From contig UCCS01000032.1 in assembly GCA_900470965.1 (NCBI GenBank), positions 1-32,016 of the forward strand: a stretch of DNA of 32,016 nucleotides, given 5' to 3'. Under the pieces are notes generated by a model. It ran no database searches. It was not told the origin of the DNA and was given only the letters and a program-made list of their open reading frames with translations. Source of the DNA: Hyphomicrobiales bacterium. GTDB lineage: Bacteria; Pseudomonadota; Alphaproteobacteria; Rhizobiales; Rhizobiaceae. Below are positions 16,149 to 23,733 of this stretch, piece after piece. Position numbers and translations under genes: made by a program. The stretch's first letter is position 1. Each line of letters starts with the position of its first letter.

Positions 16149-17711
16149 ATGACCCAGACAGCACATCCCGACAGCGTTCTCATCGTCGATTTCGGCAGCC
16201 AGGTGACCCAGCTCATCGCACGACGCGTGCGTGAAGCCGGCGTCTATTGCGAGATCGTTCCCTTCCAGTCCGCCGAAGAAGGCTTCAAGCGCCTCCAGCC
16301 GAAAGCCGTGATCCTGTCCGGCAGCCCGGCTTCGACGGTCGATGAAGGATCGCCGAGGGCACCGCAGATCATCTTCGACAGCGGCCTTCCGGTGTTCGGC
16401 ATCTGCTACGGCCAGCAGACGATGTGCATGCAGCTCGGCGGCTTGGTGGAAAGCGGTCATCACCGCGAATTCGGCCGCGCCTTCCTGGAAGTCGACGAGG
16501 ACTGCGTCCTCTTCGAGGACCTCTGGTCCAAGGGTTCGCGCCATCAGGTCTGGATGAGCCATGGCGACCGCGTGACGAAGCTGCCCGACGGTTTCAAAGT
16601 CGTGGCGACATCGTCCAACGCGCCTTACGCCTTCATCGCCGACGAGAAGCGCAAATATTACGGCGTGCAGTTCCATCCGGAGGTCGTGCATACGCCCGAT
16701 GGCGCCAAGCTGATCGCGAACTTCATCCACAACATCGCCGGTATCAAGGGCGACTGGACCATGTCGGCGTACCGTCAGAAGGCGGTCGAGGACATTCGCC
16801 GCCAAGTCGGTGACAAGCGCGTCATCTGCGCCCTTTCGGGCGGCGTCGACTCCTCGGTGGCGGCTCTGCTCATTCACGAGGCTGTTGGCGACCAGCTGAC
16901 CTGCATCCTCGTCGACCATGGCCTGATGCGTAAGGACGAGGCCGCAGGCGTGGTCGCAATGTTCCGCGAGCACTACAACCTGCACCTGATCCACGTCGAT
17001 GCCTCCGACCGCTTCATCGGCGAGCTCGAAGGCGTTTCCGACCCGGAAACCAAGCGCAAGATCATCGGACGCCTGTTCATCGAGACATTCGAGGACGAGG
17101 CAAAGAAGCTCGGCGGCGCCGATTTCCTCGGCCAGGGCACACTCTATCCCGATGTGATCGAGTCCGTTTCCTTCACCGGCGGCCCCTCGGTCACCATCAA
17201 GTCGCACCACAATGTCGGCGGTCTGCCGGAGCGCATGAAGATGCAGCTCGTCGAGCCGCTGCGCGAACTCTTCAAGGATGAAGTGCGCGCGCTCGGCAAG
17301 GAACTCGGCCTGCCCGACAGTTTCATCGGCCGCCACCCCTTCCCGGGTCCGGGCCTGGCCATCCGCTGCCCCGGCGGCATCACGCGTGAGAAGCTCGAGA
17401 TCCTGCGCGAAGCCGATGCGATCTATCTCGACGAGATCCGCAAGGCTGGCCTCTACGACGCGATCTGGCAGGCTTTCGCCGTGCTGCTGCCCGTCCAGAC
17501 CGTCGGCGTCATGGGTGATGGCCGCACCTACGAATTCGTCTGTGCGCTGCGCGCCGTCACCTCGGTCGACGGCATGACCGCGGATTTCTACCATTACGAC
17601 ATGGAATTCCTCGGCCGCGCCGCGACCCGCATCATCAATGAAGTGCGCGGCATCAACCGTGTCGTTTATGATGTGACGAGCAAGCCGCCCGGCACGATCG
17701 AGTGGGAGTGA
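16149..17711 (+). CDS. guaA: GMP synthase (glutamine-hydrolysing)
   Basis: Converts XMP to GMP using ATP and glutamine in purine synthesis. The 520-residue protein has the standard three-domain layout. The class I glutaminase domain (about 1-200) has the nucleophile elbow G-I-C-Y-G-Q with Cys86 and the Q-F-H-P-E-V His-Glu pair. The ATP-pyrophosphatase domain starts with the P-loop [10 protein letters not shown] (about 229-238), and the C-terminal dimerisation domain ends K-P-P-G-T-I-E-W-E, the invariant family ending. ATG 16149 has AAAGG about eight bases upstream. Its conserved 3' end is a known integration site for genomic islands in bacteria; accessory-looking genes follow here. Confidence 0.98.
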   Translation: MTQTAHPDSVLIVDFGSQVTQLIARRVREAGVYCEIVPFQSAEEGFKRLQPKAVILSGSPASTVDEGSPRAPQIIFDSGLPVFGICYGQQTMCMQLGGLVESGHHREFGRAFLEVDEDCVLFEDLWSKGSRHQVWMSHGDRVTKLPDGFKVVATSSNAPYAFIADEKRKYYGVQFHPEVVHTPDGAKLIANFIHNIAGIKGDWTMSAYRQKAVEDIRRQVGDKRVICALSGGVDSSVAALLIHEAVGDQLTCILVDHGLMRKDEAAGVVAMFREHYNLHLIHVDASDRFIGELEGVSDPETKRKIIGRLFIETFEDEAKKLGGADFLGQGTLYPDVIESVSFTGGPSVTIKSHHNVGGLPERMKMQLVEPLRELFKDEVRALGKELGLPDSFIGRHPFPGPGLAIRCPGGITREKLEILREADAIYLDEIRKAGLYDAIWQAFAVLLPVQTVGVMGDGRTYEFVCALRAVTSVDGMTADFYHYDMEFLGRAATRIINEVRGINRVVYDVTSKPPGTIEWE

Positions 17712-17807
17712 CGGGAAGTACCGTGGAGTAGTATCGGATAGCGCAGTCGATAGATTCTAGGCGACCCGGAGATCTGCAGCTCTGTCGGGCGTCTCCCCGC
17801 TCTTCGA

Positions 17808-17825
17808 ACGGCGCCCATACGCCGT
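17808..17825. repeat. Small hairpin downstream of guaA
   Basis: ACGGCG-CCCATA-CGCCGT is a perfect 6-bp inverted repeat with a 6-base loop in the 227-base gap between guaA and the convergent F420-reductase-like gene. No T-tract follows on either strand, so a terminator role is uncertain. The rest of the gap has no recognised feature. Confidence 0.3.
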
Positions 17826-17827
17826 CA

Positions 17828-17938
17828 GGCCCGGCCCAACCTTCGCGAGTTTTTTGCCTTCAAATATTTGGTCGCGCGCCGCTCGAAGAAGTTAGCGCGC
17901 GACCAGTCGTCGGCGTCGATCACACGGTCGTAGATCGA
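17828..17938 (-). other. In-frame open tail after the amber stop of the F420-reductase-like gene
   Basis: Directly after the TAG of the leftward gene, the same frame stays open for 37 codons to a TGA at 17825-17827. The translation is protein-like (SIYDRVIDADDW, then SRANFFERRATKYLKAK) with many acidic, aromatic and basic residues. It could be chance in GC-rich DNA, a remnant of a truncated neighbouring gene, or a tail lost through an amber mutation. I do not recognise a family. The normal family ending (I-W-G-Q-L-I-F-Q-D-L-F) occurs before the TAG, which favours the first two explanations. Confidence 0.2.
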
Positions 17939-18538
17939 CTACTGCTCCTTCTTGAATAAGTCCTGGAAGATGAGCTGGCCCCAGATGCGGCCGCGCGCGT
18001 GCACCAGCGCGCCACCCTCGTTGAGCTTTCCCAGCCTGACGGGTGCGAACCCGAGTTGTTTGGCCAAGGCCGCCACGGGAGCGATCGCGTCCTCGTGGTC
18101 GCTCGACAGAAAGACCACCCGATGGCCGCCCTCGACGATCGGATCGGCAGCCAGGGTGGCCGCAATCAGGTGATTGAAACCTTTCACGAACTTGGCGCCG
18201 GTGAACGCCTTCGCAGCGAAGGCGGAGGACAGGAGGCCGTCCAGCTCCTCAAGGGGAACCAAGGCGTTCATCGCGTCGATGACCGTCTTGCCTTTCCAGC
18301 TCGGCAGGATCTTCGCGACCTCGCGATGTTCCCCGAACGGGACCGCCAAGATGATCGTGTCGGCCTCGAGTGCATCCCGCAGCGACTTGGCGACGACCGT
18401 GGGTCCAATCGCCCGAGCCTGCGGCGCCAACGCCTCAGGCGTACGGCGGCTCGCGACGGTCACCTCGATGTTTTTACGGGCGAAGGCGTGGGCGAGGGCC
18501 TGGCCTATCTTACCGAATCCTACAATCGCATAGCTCAT
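17939..18538 (-). CDS. F420-dependent NADP oxidoreductase-like NAD(P)-binding protein
   Basis: A 199-residue Rossmann-fold protein of the NADP oxidoreductase coenzyme F420-dependent family. The dinucleotide loop is V-G-F-G-K-I-G-Q-A at the extreme N-terminus, with A-S-R-R-T-P after the second strand as expected for NADP(H) binding. I-L-A-V-P-F-G-E-H and V-I-D-A-M-N-A-L correspond to the later sheet strands. Rhizobia do not make F420, so the real partner is probably NADPH alone and the name is by homology only. ATG 18538. It follows the SDR gene 172 bases downstream in the same direction, with a large hairpin in between. Confidence 0.82.
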   Translation of the reverse strand: MSYAIVGFGKIGQALAHAFARKNIEVTVASRRTPEALAPQARAIGPTVVAKSLRDALEADTIILAVPFGEHREVAKILPSWKGKTVIDAMNALVPLEELDGLLSSAFAAKAFTGAKFVKGFNHLIAATLAADPIVEGGHRVVFLSSDHEDAIAPVAALAKQLGFAPVRLGKLNEGGALVHARGRIWGQLIFQDLFKKEQ

Positions 18539-18637
18539 AATGTTTCTCCGATCTGTGTTGATATTGATTCCCCGGCCTCAACGGCACTGGGTTATCCGTT
18601 TGGCTGCATGGCGACCTTCGCGTAGACGTCACGCCGT

Positions 18638-18684
18638 GAACGACTTCGCGCGGCCGGCCCGGCCGTTCAGCGCCGAAGTCGTTC
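18638..18684 (-). terminator. Large intercistronic hairpin between SDR and F420-reductase-like genes
   Basis: GAACGACTTCG (18638-18648) and CGAAGTCGTTC (18674-18684) form a perfect 11-bp stem, extended by CGC/GCG across a one-base bulge, around a very GC-rich loop (GGCCGG-type). It lies 27 bases past the SDR stop. No T-tract is present; it could stop transcription in part or stabilise the SDR mRNA. Confidence 0.45.
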
Positions 18685-18710
18685 CACCATTCCCGCGATC
18701 CGACGCGATT

Positions 18711-19445
18711 TCAGATGGCCGAGAAGCCGCCGTCGACAGACAACTCCACCCCATTCACGAAGCTTGAATCGTCTGAAGCAAGAAACAGCGCGACCGCCGC
18801 AATTTCCTCAGGACGACCCATCTTTCCCCGCGGGATCAGAGATTCGAACATCTGCTTCGCCTCCTCTGTGAGAACTTGGTCCTGCATCGGTGTGGCGATC
18901 GGCCCCGGGCTCAGCACGTTCACCCGGATATTCCTGCCCTTCAGTTCGTTGAGCCAAGTGCGTGCGAATGAGCGCAACGCCGCTTTGCTCGCCGAATACA
19001 CGCCGTAACCAGGAAAACCTTTCACCGAAGCAACTGACCCGGTCATGAAGATCGATCCGCCATCGTTGAACAGCGGCAAGGCCTTCTGAACCGTAAACAG
19101 CGTGCCGCGCGTATTCAGGCCGAAGGCCGCATCGAAATGCTGCTCGGTAATCTCGCCCAGTGGGACGGCTTCGCCCATGCCGGCGCTCGCGTACAGGACG
19201 TCGATCCTGCCCTTTTCCCGCTTGACCGTGTCGAACAGACGGTCGAGGTCGTCGAGATTGGACGCGTCGCCGCGCACGCCGGTCACGTTCCGGCCGATCA
19301 GCTTGACGGCCTCGTCCAGCGACTCCTGTCTCCGGCCCGTGATGAAAACATAGGCGCCTTCTTCAACGAACCGCTTGGCGCTCGCCAGCGCCATGCCGCT
19401 CGATCCACCCGTGATGACTGCAACCTTACCCTCAAGCTTTCCCAT
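18711..19445 (-). CDS. SDR family oxidoreductase (classical short-chain dehydrogenase)
   Basis: A 244-residue classical SDR. The cofactor loop T-G-G-S-S-G-M is at 12-18, and the catalytic triad is Ser137 (TGSVAS), Tyr150 and Lys154 (YSASK). After them come the PG motif (SPGPIATPM) and the C-terminal F-V-N-G-V-E-L-S-V-D-G-G, all typical of ketoacyl reductase-like SDRs. The usual N-N-A-G stretch reads Y-A-S-A-G, a conservative variant. The R-R-Q after strand 2 suggests NADPH. ATG 19445 has AAGGAAAAG upstream; codons further up to 19637 are intergenic. It is divergent from a LysR gene that probably controls it. Confidence 0.9.
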   Translation of the reverse strand: MGKLEGKVAVITGGSSGMALASAKRFVEEGAYVFITGRRQESLDEAVKLIGRNVTGVRGDASNLDDLDRLFDTVKREKGRIDVLYASAGMGEAVPLGEITEQHFDAAFGLNTRGTLFTVQKALPLFNDGGSIFMTGSVASVKGFPGYGVYSASKAALRSFARTWLNELKGRNIRVNVLSPGPIATPMQDQVLTEEAKQMFESLIPRGKMGRPEEIAAVALFLASDDSSFVNGVELSVDGGFSAI

Positions 19446-19541
19446 GACTTTTCCTTTCAGACTCCGTATTTGGTCCTTCGGGGAGACCCCCTGAGACCCT
19501 CGAAATGGGTCTGCGGGCGTCGGGCGTTGAGTGCGGAAGCG

Positions 19542-19602
19542 CGCATATCGGTGGTGCGAAATCGATCCGGCTGGATGACTGACGCCAGCCCGCATATCGG
19601 TG
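19542..19602. promoter_or_regulatory. Pair of direct 12-bp repeats in the SDR/LysR divergent region
   Basis: CGCATATCGGTG occurs at 19542-19553 and again, identical, at 19591-19602, 49 bases apart (close to whole helical turns). Both lie between the divergent SDR and lysR genes, so they could be binding sites of the LysR protein, which often contacts an activation and a recognition site. The LysR T-N11-A motif is not obvious within them. Confidence 0.4.
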
Positions 19603-19736
19603 TCCGCCGTTCGGAATTGCGCCCCGCTTGTCGGCATGGGCTATGATGACCGCCCGTGCTACTCACATAGAAGATGCTGTTCGACGTATTGGACACGGGC
19701 TTTGGAAGGCGCACCCGAGCGGTGCTGGATTGCACC

Positions 19737-20633
19737 ATGATCGACTGGGATGACGTTCGCTACTTTCTTGCCGTCGCGCGCGGAGGCTCGGTGCGGGCCG
19801 CCGCCGAGCGCCTCGGGGTGAACCACTCAACCGTGCTGCGACGCGTCGCCCAACTGGAGGAACGGCTCGGAGCCCAGATGTTCGAAAAGCTGCCTTCGGG
19901 CTACCGCCTGACGGCTGCAGGGGAGGAGGTCCTCGAGCTCGCTGACCAGATGGAGGCGTCGTCGCACCAGTTGGAGACGCGCGTCTTTGGCCGCGACCAG
20001 AGCGTGCGTGGGCTTCTGCGCGTGACACTGGCACCGCCCCTCGCGACACACCTGCTCATGCCGGACTTCTCCGATTTCGCGCGTCTGTATCCGGACATCG
20101 AGATGGAAATCTTGTCGTCCGGCGAGCTGGTAAATCTGACCAACCGAGAAGCCGACGTCGCGATCCGCGTCGTCTACGACCGCAAAACTCTGCCGCTCAA
20201 TCTCCATGGCCTGAAGGGACCGGATATATTCGGCGGTATCTATATGTCCCGCGATCTGCTAGCCGCGTGGCGTGCGGGCGCGCCTGATCCCATCCGGTGG
20301 ATCGTCATAAGCATTCATGGAATTCCGGATTGGGCCAGCGAGGGTGAGGTTCGCACCACGGGGGTTCCTTTCAGGACCACGGACGCCGAGGCGCAGATCG
20401 TCGCTGTACGGCAAGGGCTCGGGATCACGACACTGCCGTGCTTCGTCGGAGATGCCGACCCGCTACTGGTGAGGGTGCCGGGTACCGACCTGCACATGTA
20501 CGGAACGCTCTTCCTTCTCACACAGGGGGAGACACGCAAGACGAAGCGCGTGCGGCTCTTCACGGAGTTCGTATCAGGCAGGCTCGCCGCGTACGCTCCG
20601 CTTCTCGGGGGGCTATCCATATCGCGCGACTGA
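19737..20633 (+). CDS. LysR family transcriptional regulator
   Basis: A 298-residue LysR-type regulator. The winged helix-turn-helix is at about residues 2-60 (D-W-D-D-V-R-Y-F-L-A-V-A-R, GSVRAAAERLGVNHSTVLRRV, then LEERLGAQMF), typical of the group that begins M-x-D-W-D-x-L-R-Y-F. The effector domain follows (SVRGLLRVTLAPP ... NREADVAIRVV). I chose ATG 19737 because it fits the usual family start; an in-frame ATG at 19674 adds 21 residues without family resemblance. It is divergent from SDR and the F420-reductase-like gene, its likely targets. Confidence 0.9.
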   Translation: MIDWDDVRYFLAVARGGSVRAAAERLGVNHSTVLRRVAQLEERLGAQMFEKLPSGYRLTAAGEEVLELADQMEASSHQLETRVFGRDQSVRGLLRVTLAPPLATHLLMPDFSDFARLYPDIEMEILSSGELVNLTNREADVAIRVVYDRKTLPLNLHGLKGPDIFGGIYMSRDLLAAWRAGAPDPIRWIVISIHGIPDWASEGEVRTTGVPFRTTDAEAQIVAVRQGLGITTLPCFVGDADPLLVRVPGTDLHMYGTLFLLTQGETRKTKRVRLFTEFVSGRLAAYAPLLGGLSISRD

Positions 20634-20993
20634 CGCCCCGCAGGTCGCCTCGCGACGCTTGAAGCGCCGTCGTTCAATCCGCGCTGTTACGCCGTGTCAC
20701 AACCGACGCGAGGGCCACACTACTGACAGCAACGGACTTCACCGTCGCTGACGGTCTTTTTGGCAGGCTGGAGACGCCGCTTTTGCGGAGAACTCCGAGG
20801 CCCGGCCGCCCTATCGCCCGCCCCTCAATGATTGCACCCAAAAATCAACCTCAGACAGCATGACTAAACAGCGCCACGCAAGGTTGCTGTTTGACCTTTT
20901 CATCTCATCACTGTGAAAGTCGCTGTTCCTTAAAGCCCGAGACGCGTCTCTCCCAGGGATGACTGCCGCCAACTCATCAACCCGAGGTAATCG
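20634..20993. other. Intergenic region between lysR and the ParA-like gene
   Basis: No convincing gene is seen in these 360 bases. It contains one good terminator (20741-20761) and a small CCGC-TTTT-GCGG hairpin at 20777-20788. The part nearest the ParA gene probably holds its promoter, but no clear -35/-10 pair stands out. No copy of the guaA 3' end is present here. Confidence 0.4.
20741..20761 (+). terminator. Rho-independent terminator downstream of lysR
   Basis: ACCGTC-GCT-GACGGT is a perfect 6-bp stem with a 3-base loop, followed directly by CTTTTT, about 107 bases after the lysR stop. This is a canonical intrinsic terminator for rightward transcription and isolates the accessory-like cassette from the ParA gene. 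Confidence 0.7.
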
Positions 20994-21713
20994 ATGCCAA
21001 TCATTACATTTGCGAATACGAAAGGAGGGGCCGGCAAGACAACGGTCGCTCTCGTTCTTGCCACAGAACTGGCTCGCCGTGGCCATCGCGTTTCCGTTCT
21101 GGATGCCGATCCCCAGCGGTGGGCCGGCCGCTGGCACCGTCTGACCGGCGACGCAGCCGAATTCGCCGTCATCTCCGGTGTCAGCGAAGATACGATCGAA
21201 CAGCAGATCAAGGACCTCAAGAAGCGCGGTGGTTATATCATCATCGACTTGCCGGCCGGTCTGAGCCCGCTGATGGCGAAGGCCATCGGCTTTTCAGATC
21301 ATGTAATGGTTCCGGTGCAGGGCTGCGCCATGGACGCGGTCGGCGGCGCCCAGGTGCTTGAGATCATGAAGCAGCTTGCTGCCCAGCATGATATCCGCAT
21401 CCCGCATTCGGTCGTGCTGACGCGCATCAGTTCGATCATCACCACGCGTGCATTGCTGGCGGTCAAGGGTCTGCTCGCAAAGCAGCAGGTCAATGTCATC
21501 GACACGGCGCTGATCGAGCGTGCCGCCTATCGGGACATGTTCGTTTCCGGCGGCAGCCTCTATACGATGGATCCTGCCCGTGTCAGCAATCTCGACAAGG
21601 CGCAAGACAATGCCCGCTTGTTGGCAGACGATGTTCTTCGTCTCGCACCGCCGAAGGCAGCCCGCGCCAAGTCTTCCAAAAAGGCGGCTGAGGTCCTCAA
21701 GAACGCCGCGTAA
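20994..21713 (+). CDS. Orphan ParA/MinD-family ATPase
   Basis: A 239-residue ParA-type ATPase. It has the deviant Walker A K-G-G-A-G-K-T-T with signature Lys10 and Lys15, the A' region L-D-A-D-P-Q, and a Walker B-like Y-I-I-I-D-L-P-A-G. It is short, without the N-terminal DNA-binding domain of large plasmid ParA proteins, and ends in a lysine/alanine-rich basic tail. Sequence style resembles the small VirC1-like ParA group. No parB or centromere-like repeats are near, so it is unlikely to be a chromosome-partition ParA; positioning of another cargo is possible. ATG 20994 has CCCGAGGTAA upstream. It ends before a strong terminator and is monocistronic. Confidence 0.88.
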   Translation: MPIITFANTKGGAGKTTVALVLATELARRGHRVSVLDADPQRWAGRWHRLTGDAAEFAVISGVSEDTIEQQIKDLKKRGGYIIIDLPAGLSPLMAKAIGFSDHVMVPVQGCAMDAVGGAQVLEIMKQLAAQHDIRIPHSVVLTRISSIITTRALLAVKGLLAKQQVNVIDTALIERAAYRDMFVSGGSLYTMDPARVSNLDKAQDNARLLADDVLRLAPPKAARAKSSKKAAEVLKNAA

Positions 21714-21743
21714 GGCATTCCTCAGCGCTTGATTGACGCCAGC

Positions 21744-21776
21744 AAACGGCTGCCGAAAAGGTAGCCGTTTCTGTTT
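21744..21776 (+). terminator. Rho-independent terminator after the ParA-like gene
   Basis: AAACGGCT-G-CC-GAAAA-GG-T-AGCCGTTT folds into an 11-bp stem including one G-T wobble and a GAAAA loop, followed by CTGTTTTG. It starts 30 bases after the stop and is the clearest terminator in the window. Confidence 0.8.
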
Positions 21777-21814
21777 TGAATATCCTCACAAAGCTATTTG
21801 TTCATGTTTTGTTC

Positions 21815-21842
21815 TTGACTAAAATGCCAATCCTGGTATGCT
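21815..21842 (+). promoter_or_regulatory. Near-consensus sigma-70 promoter of the RNA ligase-like gene
   Basis: TTGACT (21815-21820) and TATGCT (21837-21842) match the -35 and -10 hexamers, separated by 16 bases. Transcription would start near 21849, inside the adjoining inverted repeat. This makes a short leader of about 40 bases. Confidence 0.55.
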
Positions 21843-21864
21843 CCTCCTTGTCGAAACAAGGAGG
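21843..21864. promoter_or_regulatory. Perfect inverted repeat covering the Shine-Dalgarno of the RNA ligase-like gene
   Basis: CCTCCTTGT-CGAA-ACAAGGAGG has 9-bp perfect arms. The right arm contains AAGGAGG, a full Shine-Dalgarno. If transcription begins upstream, the RNA would hide this site in a hairpin. If it begins at about 21849, as the promoter suggests, the repeat spans the transcription start and is better read as a repressor operator. It is followed in frame by ATG-TAG at 21871-21876. Confidence 0.6.
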
Positions 21865-21888
21865 CGGGCGATGTAGTCCGTAGTTCAA

Positions 21889-22497
21889 ATGCCTCATTTT
21901 CCACTCGATCCGAATAGCGCAGGCCCCCAGAAGAAATCCAATCTTGGCGGGGAATTTCACGACAGGATTTTCTTCGCGCTTCGCCCAACCATCGAAGCTG
22001 CATCCGAGGCGCTGGACATCGCGCACGTGTATCGCAATGGACATTCTCTGACCGGCCCCTCGCGGCCGAACGCAGTGCTTCATGTCACGCTGAACGGCAT
22101 CGGCGCCTACCGTCGGCTCCCGGATGATATCGTGTTCGGCGCTGAACAAGTCGCCGCGGCAGTGCGTGCCCAGCCGTTCGAAATTGTGCTCGACGAAGCC
22201 ATGAGCTTCAAGCATCCCGGCCAGCCGCAAGCCTTCGTCATCTGCGGCAGGCAAGAAAACGAAGGCCTGCTGGATCTTCGCAACCAAATTCAAGAAGGTC
22301 TCTACGAGGCTGGACTACCCTATAATGTCGGCGGACATCTGACGCCGCACATGACGATGCTCTATGATCGCGAGACCGTTCCGCCTGAAAAGCTTGACCG
22401 ACCCGTGCGCTGGACAGTCCAGGAGTTCCTGTTGATCCACAGCATCTACGGGAAGAGCGAGCATCACGTCATCAACCGCTGGCCTCTGCTCGGCTGA
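21889..22497 (+). CDS. 2'-5' RNA ligase family protein (LigT/ThpR-like phosphodiesterase)
   Basis: A 202-residue member of the 2H phosphoesterase superfamily. The two H-x-T motifs are H-V-T-L-N-G (His65) and H-M-T-M-L-Y (His154), spaced as in LigT/ThpR, which open 2',3'-cyclic phosphate ends of RNA or ligate 2'-5'. The actual RNA substrate is unknown. The start is odd: the perfect Shine-Dalgarno (21858-21864) is correctly spaced for ATG 21871, but this ATG is followed at once by TAG. The in-frame ATG 21889 has no site of its own. Either codon 2 carries a nonsense change or the short ATG-TAG unit is regulatory, with re-initiation downstream. Confidence 0.82.
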   Translation: MPHFPLDPNSAGPQKKSNLGGEFHDRIFFALRPTIEAASEALDIAHVYRNGHSLTGPSRPNAVLHVTLNGIGAYRRLPDDIVFGAEQVAAAVRAQPFEIVLDEAMSFKHPGQPQAFVICGRQENEGLLDLRNQIQEGLYEAGLPYNVGGHLTPHMTMLYDRETVPPEKLDRPVRWTVQEFLLIHSIYGKSEHHVINRWPLLG

Positions 22498-22567
22498 GCT
22501 GCGCTTGCACCGCGGGTGGGGATTCGCATAAAACTCCCCACTCAATATGCACATGCGGAGCAAGACA

Positions 22568-23629
22568 GTGGACGTTTCAGAGATCATCATCCCCGGCGAT
22601 ACGCCGGGCATCGAATGGCGGTTGCCGGTCATGCGCTTCAGGGGAAGCAATCCGGCGGCGCCTAAGGTCTATATCCAGGCCGCATTGCATTCCAATGAAC
22701 TGCCGGGAACCGCGCTGGCGCATTTTCTCTGCCTTCAACTCAGGCAATCAGAAAGCGAAGGACGGATCGCCGGCGATATCACGCTCGTGCCGCAGGCAAA
22801 TCCGATCGGCGCGGCGCAATCTCATTTCGGCGAGTTGCAGGGCCGTTTCGATTTGGGATCGCGGACCAATTTCAATCGGGACTTTCCGCTGATCTCGGTT
22901 CGCGACCGGGAGGAATTGCTTGGCGGTCTTGATGATTATCCGGCTACGGATCGATTGAAGCGAGAGCTGATTCATATGGCGCTCGGGGCCGATCTGGTGC
23001 TCGATCTGCATTGCGATGATGAATCGCTGCAATATGCCTATATCGACGAAGCCTTCTGGCCGGAGGCAGCGGACCTTGCCAATGCGCTCGACATGGAAGC
23101 GGTGCTGCTTTCGGATGGCGAAAGCTCCGCCTTCGAAGAAGCGGTCGGTTTTGCCTGGAAATATGAGGTGCCGGGCGAGCGTAAGGCCAAGCTTCCGGGC
23201 AAGCTTTCGGTGACGGTGGAACTGCGCGGCCGCCGCGACGTCTATCCCGATATGGCCGAGAAAGACGCCGAAGGCCTGCTGCAGTTCCTGATCGGGCGCG
23301 GTGTTGTCAACGGCGGGGCAGCCGGAGACAAACCCTTCTCCGGACCAGCCGTGCCGCTCGACAATGTCGAGATCCTGCGTGCGCCGCAGGGCGGTACCGT
23401 GCTCTTCCACCGCAATATCGGCGAGCGTGTCTCGGAAGGAGAGCTTCTGGCGACGATCGTCACCCGGCCCGGTTTTACCGAGGGCGATATCGACATCCGG
23501 GCGCCGCAGGACGGACTGCTGCTGACCCGCACTTCCGACCGGCTGGTGCGCCGGCGCGGCGACCTGATGAAGATTGCCGCCGACAAGCCGAGCAAGGCAA
23601 CGCGAAAGGCCGGCACGCTGGAAGACTGA
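22568..23629 (+). CDS. Succinylglutamate desuccinylase/aspartoacylase family protein (M14-like zinc deacylase)
   Basis: A 353-residue zinc carboxypeptidase-fold deacylase. The first zinc pair is H-S-N-E (His41, Glu44), and the third ligand is in D-L-H-C-D (His148); N-F-N-R-D-F (about 101-106) is the substrate-binding stretch. The C-terminal part (APQGGTVLFH ... GELLATI) is a lipoyl-like beta-barrel found in this group. It should remove an acyl group from an N-acyl amino compound, substrate unknown. I prefer GTG 22568, with GGAG seven bases upstream, over ATG 22547 or 22553, which lack such a site. It is 104 bases from the phosphonate pair, in the same direction. Confidence 0.85.
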   Translation: MDVSEIIIPGDTPGIEWRLPVMRFRGSNPAAPKVYIQAALHSNELPGTALAHFLCLQLRQSESEGRIAGDITLVPQANPIGAAQSHFGELQGRFDLGSRTNFNRDFPLISVRDREELLGGLDDYPATDRLKRELIHMALGADLVLDLHCDDESLQYAYIDEAFWPEAADLANALDMEAVLLSDGESSAFEEAVGFAWKYEVPGERKAKLPGKLSVTVELRGRRDVYPDMAEKDAEGLLQFLIGRGVVNGGAAGDKPFSGPAVPLDNVEILRAPQGGTVLFHRNIGERVSEGELLATIVTRPGFTEGDIDIRAPQDGLLLTRTSDRLVRRRGDLMKIAADKPSKATRKAGTLED

Positions 23630-23648
23630 ACCAGCGTTCTTTTCCACA

Positions 23649-23668
23649 CGCGGATGTAAGGCTCCGCG
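23649..23668 (+). repeat. Small hairpin between deacylase and FAD oxidoreductase genes
   Basis: CGCGGA-8 bases-TCCGCG is a perfect 6-bp stem, without a T-tract. A half PHO-box-like CTGTCAC lies just after it (23672-23678), but the second half is poor. Both are weak signals. Confidence 0.25.
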
Positions 23669-23733
23669 CAACTGTCACACAGGCTTCAAGAAAATCCGCC
23701 AAGCCGTTGCAGACATGTTGCGAAGGAGCTTTC

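Noticed and set aside
16053..17594. 513-codon open frame on the minus strand opposite guaA
   Set aside because: guaA is certain on the plus strand, and the antisense product is a low-information mirror of its codon bias.
17712..20990. Genomic island bounded by att repeats at guaA
   Set aside because: I looked for a copy of the guaA 3' end (GAGTGGGAG) on the right side and for an integrase gene and found neither; kept only as a cautious inference.
20994..21713. Chromosome or plasmid partition locus parAB
   Set aside because: No parB, no repABC genes and no parS-like repeats are near.
22748..23671. 307-codon minus-strand frame opposite the deacylase gene
   Set aside because: The plus-strand zinc motifs HSNE and DLHCD identify the real gene.
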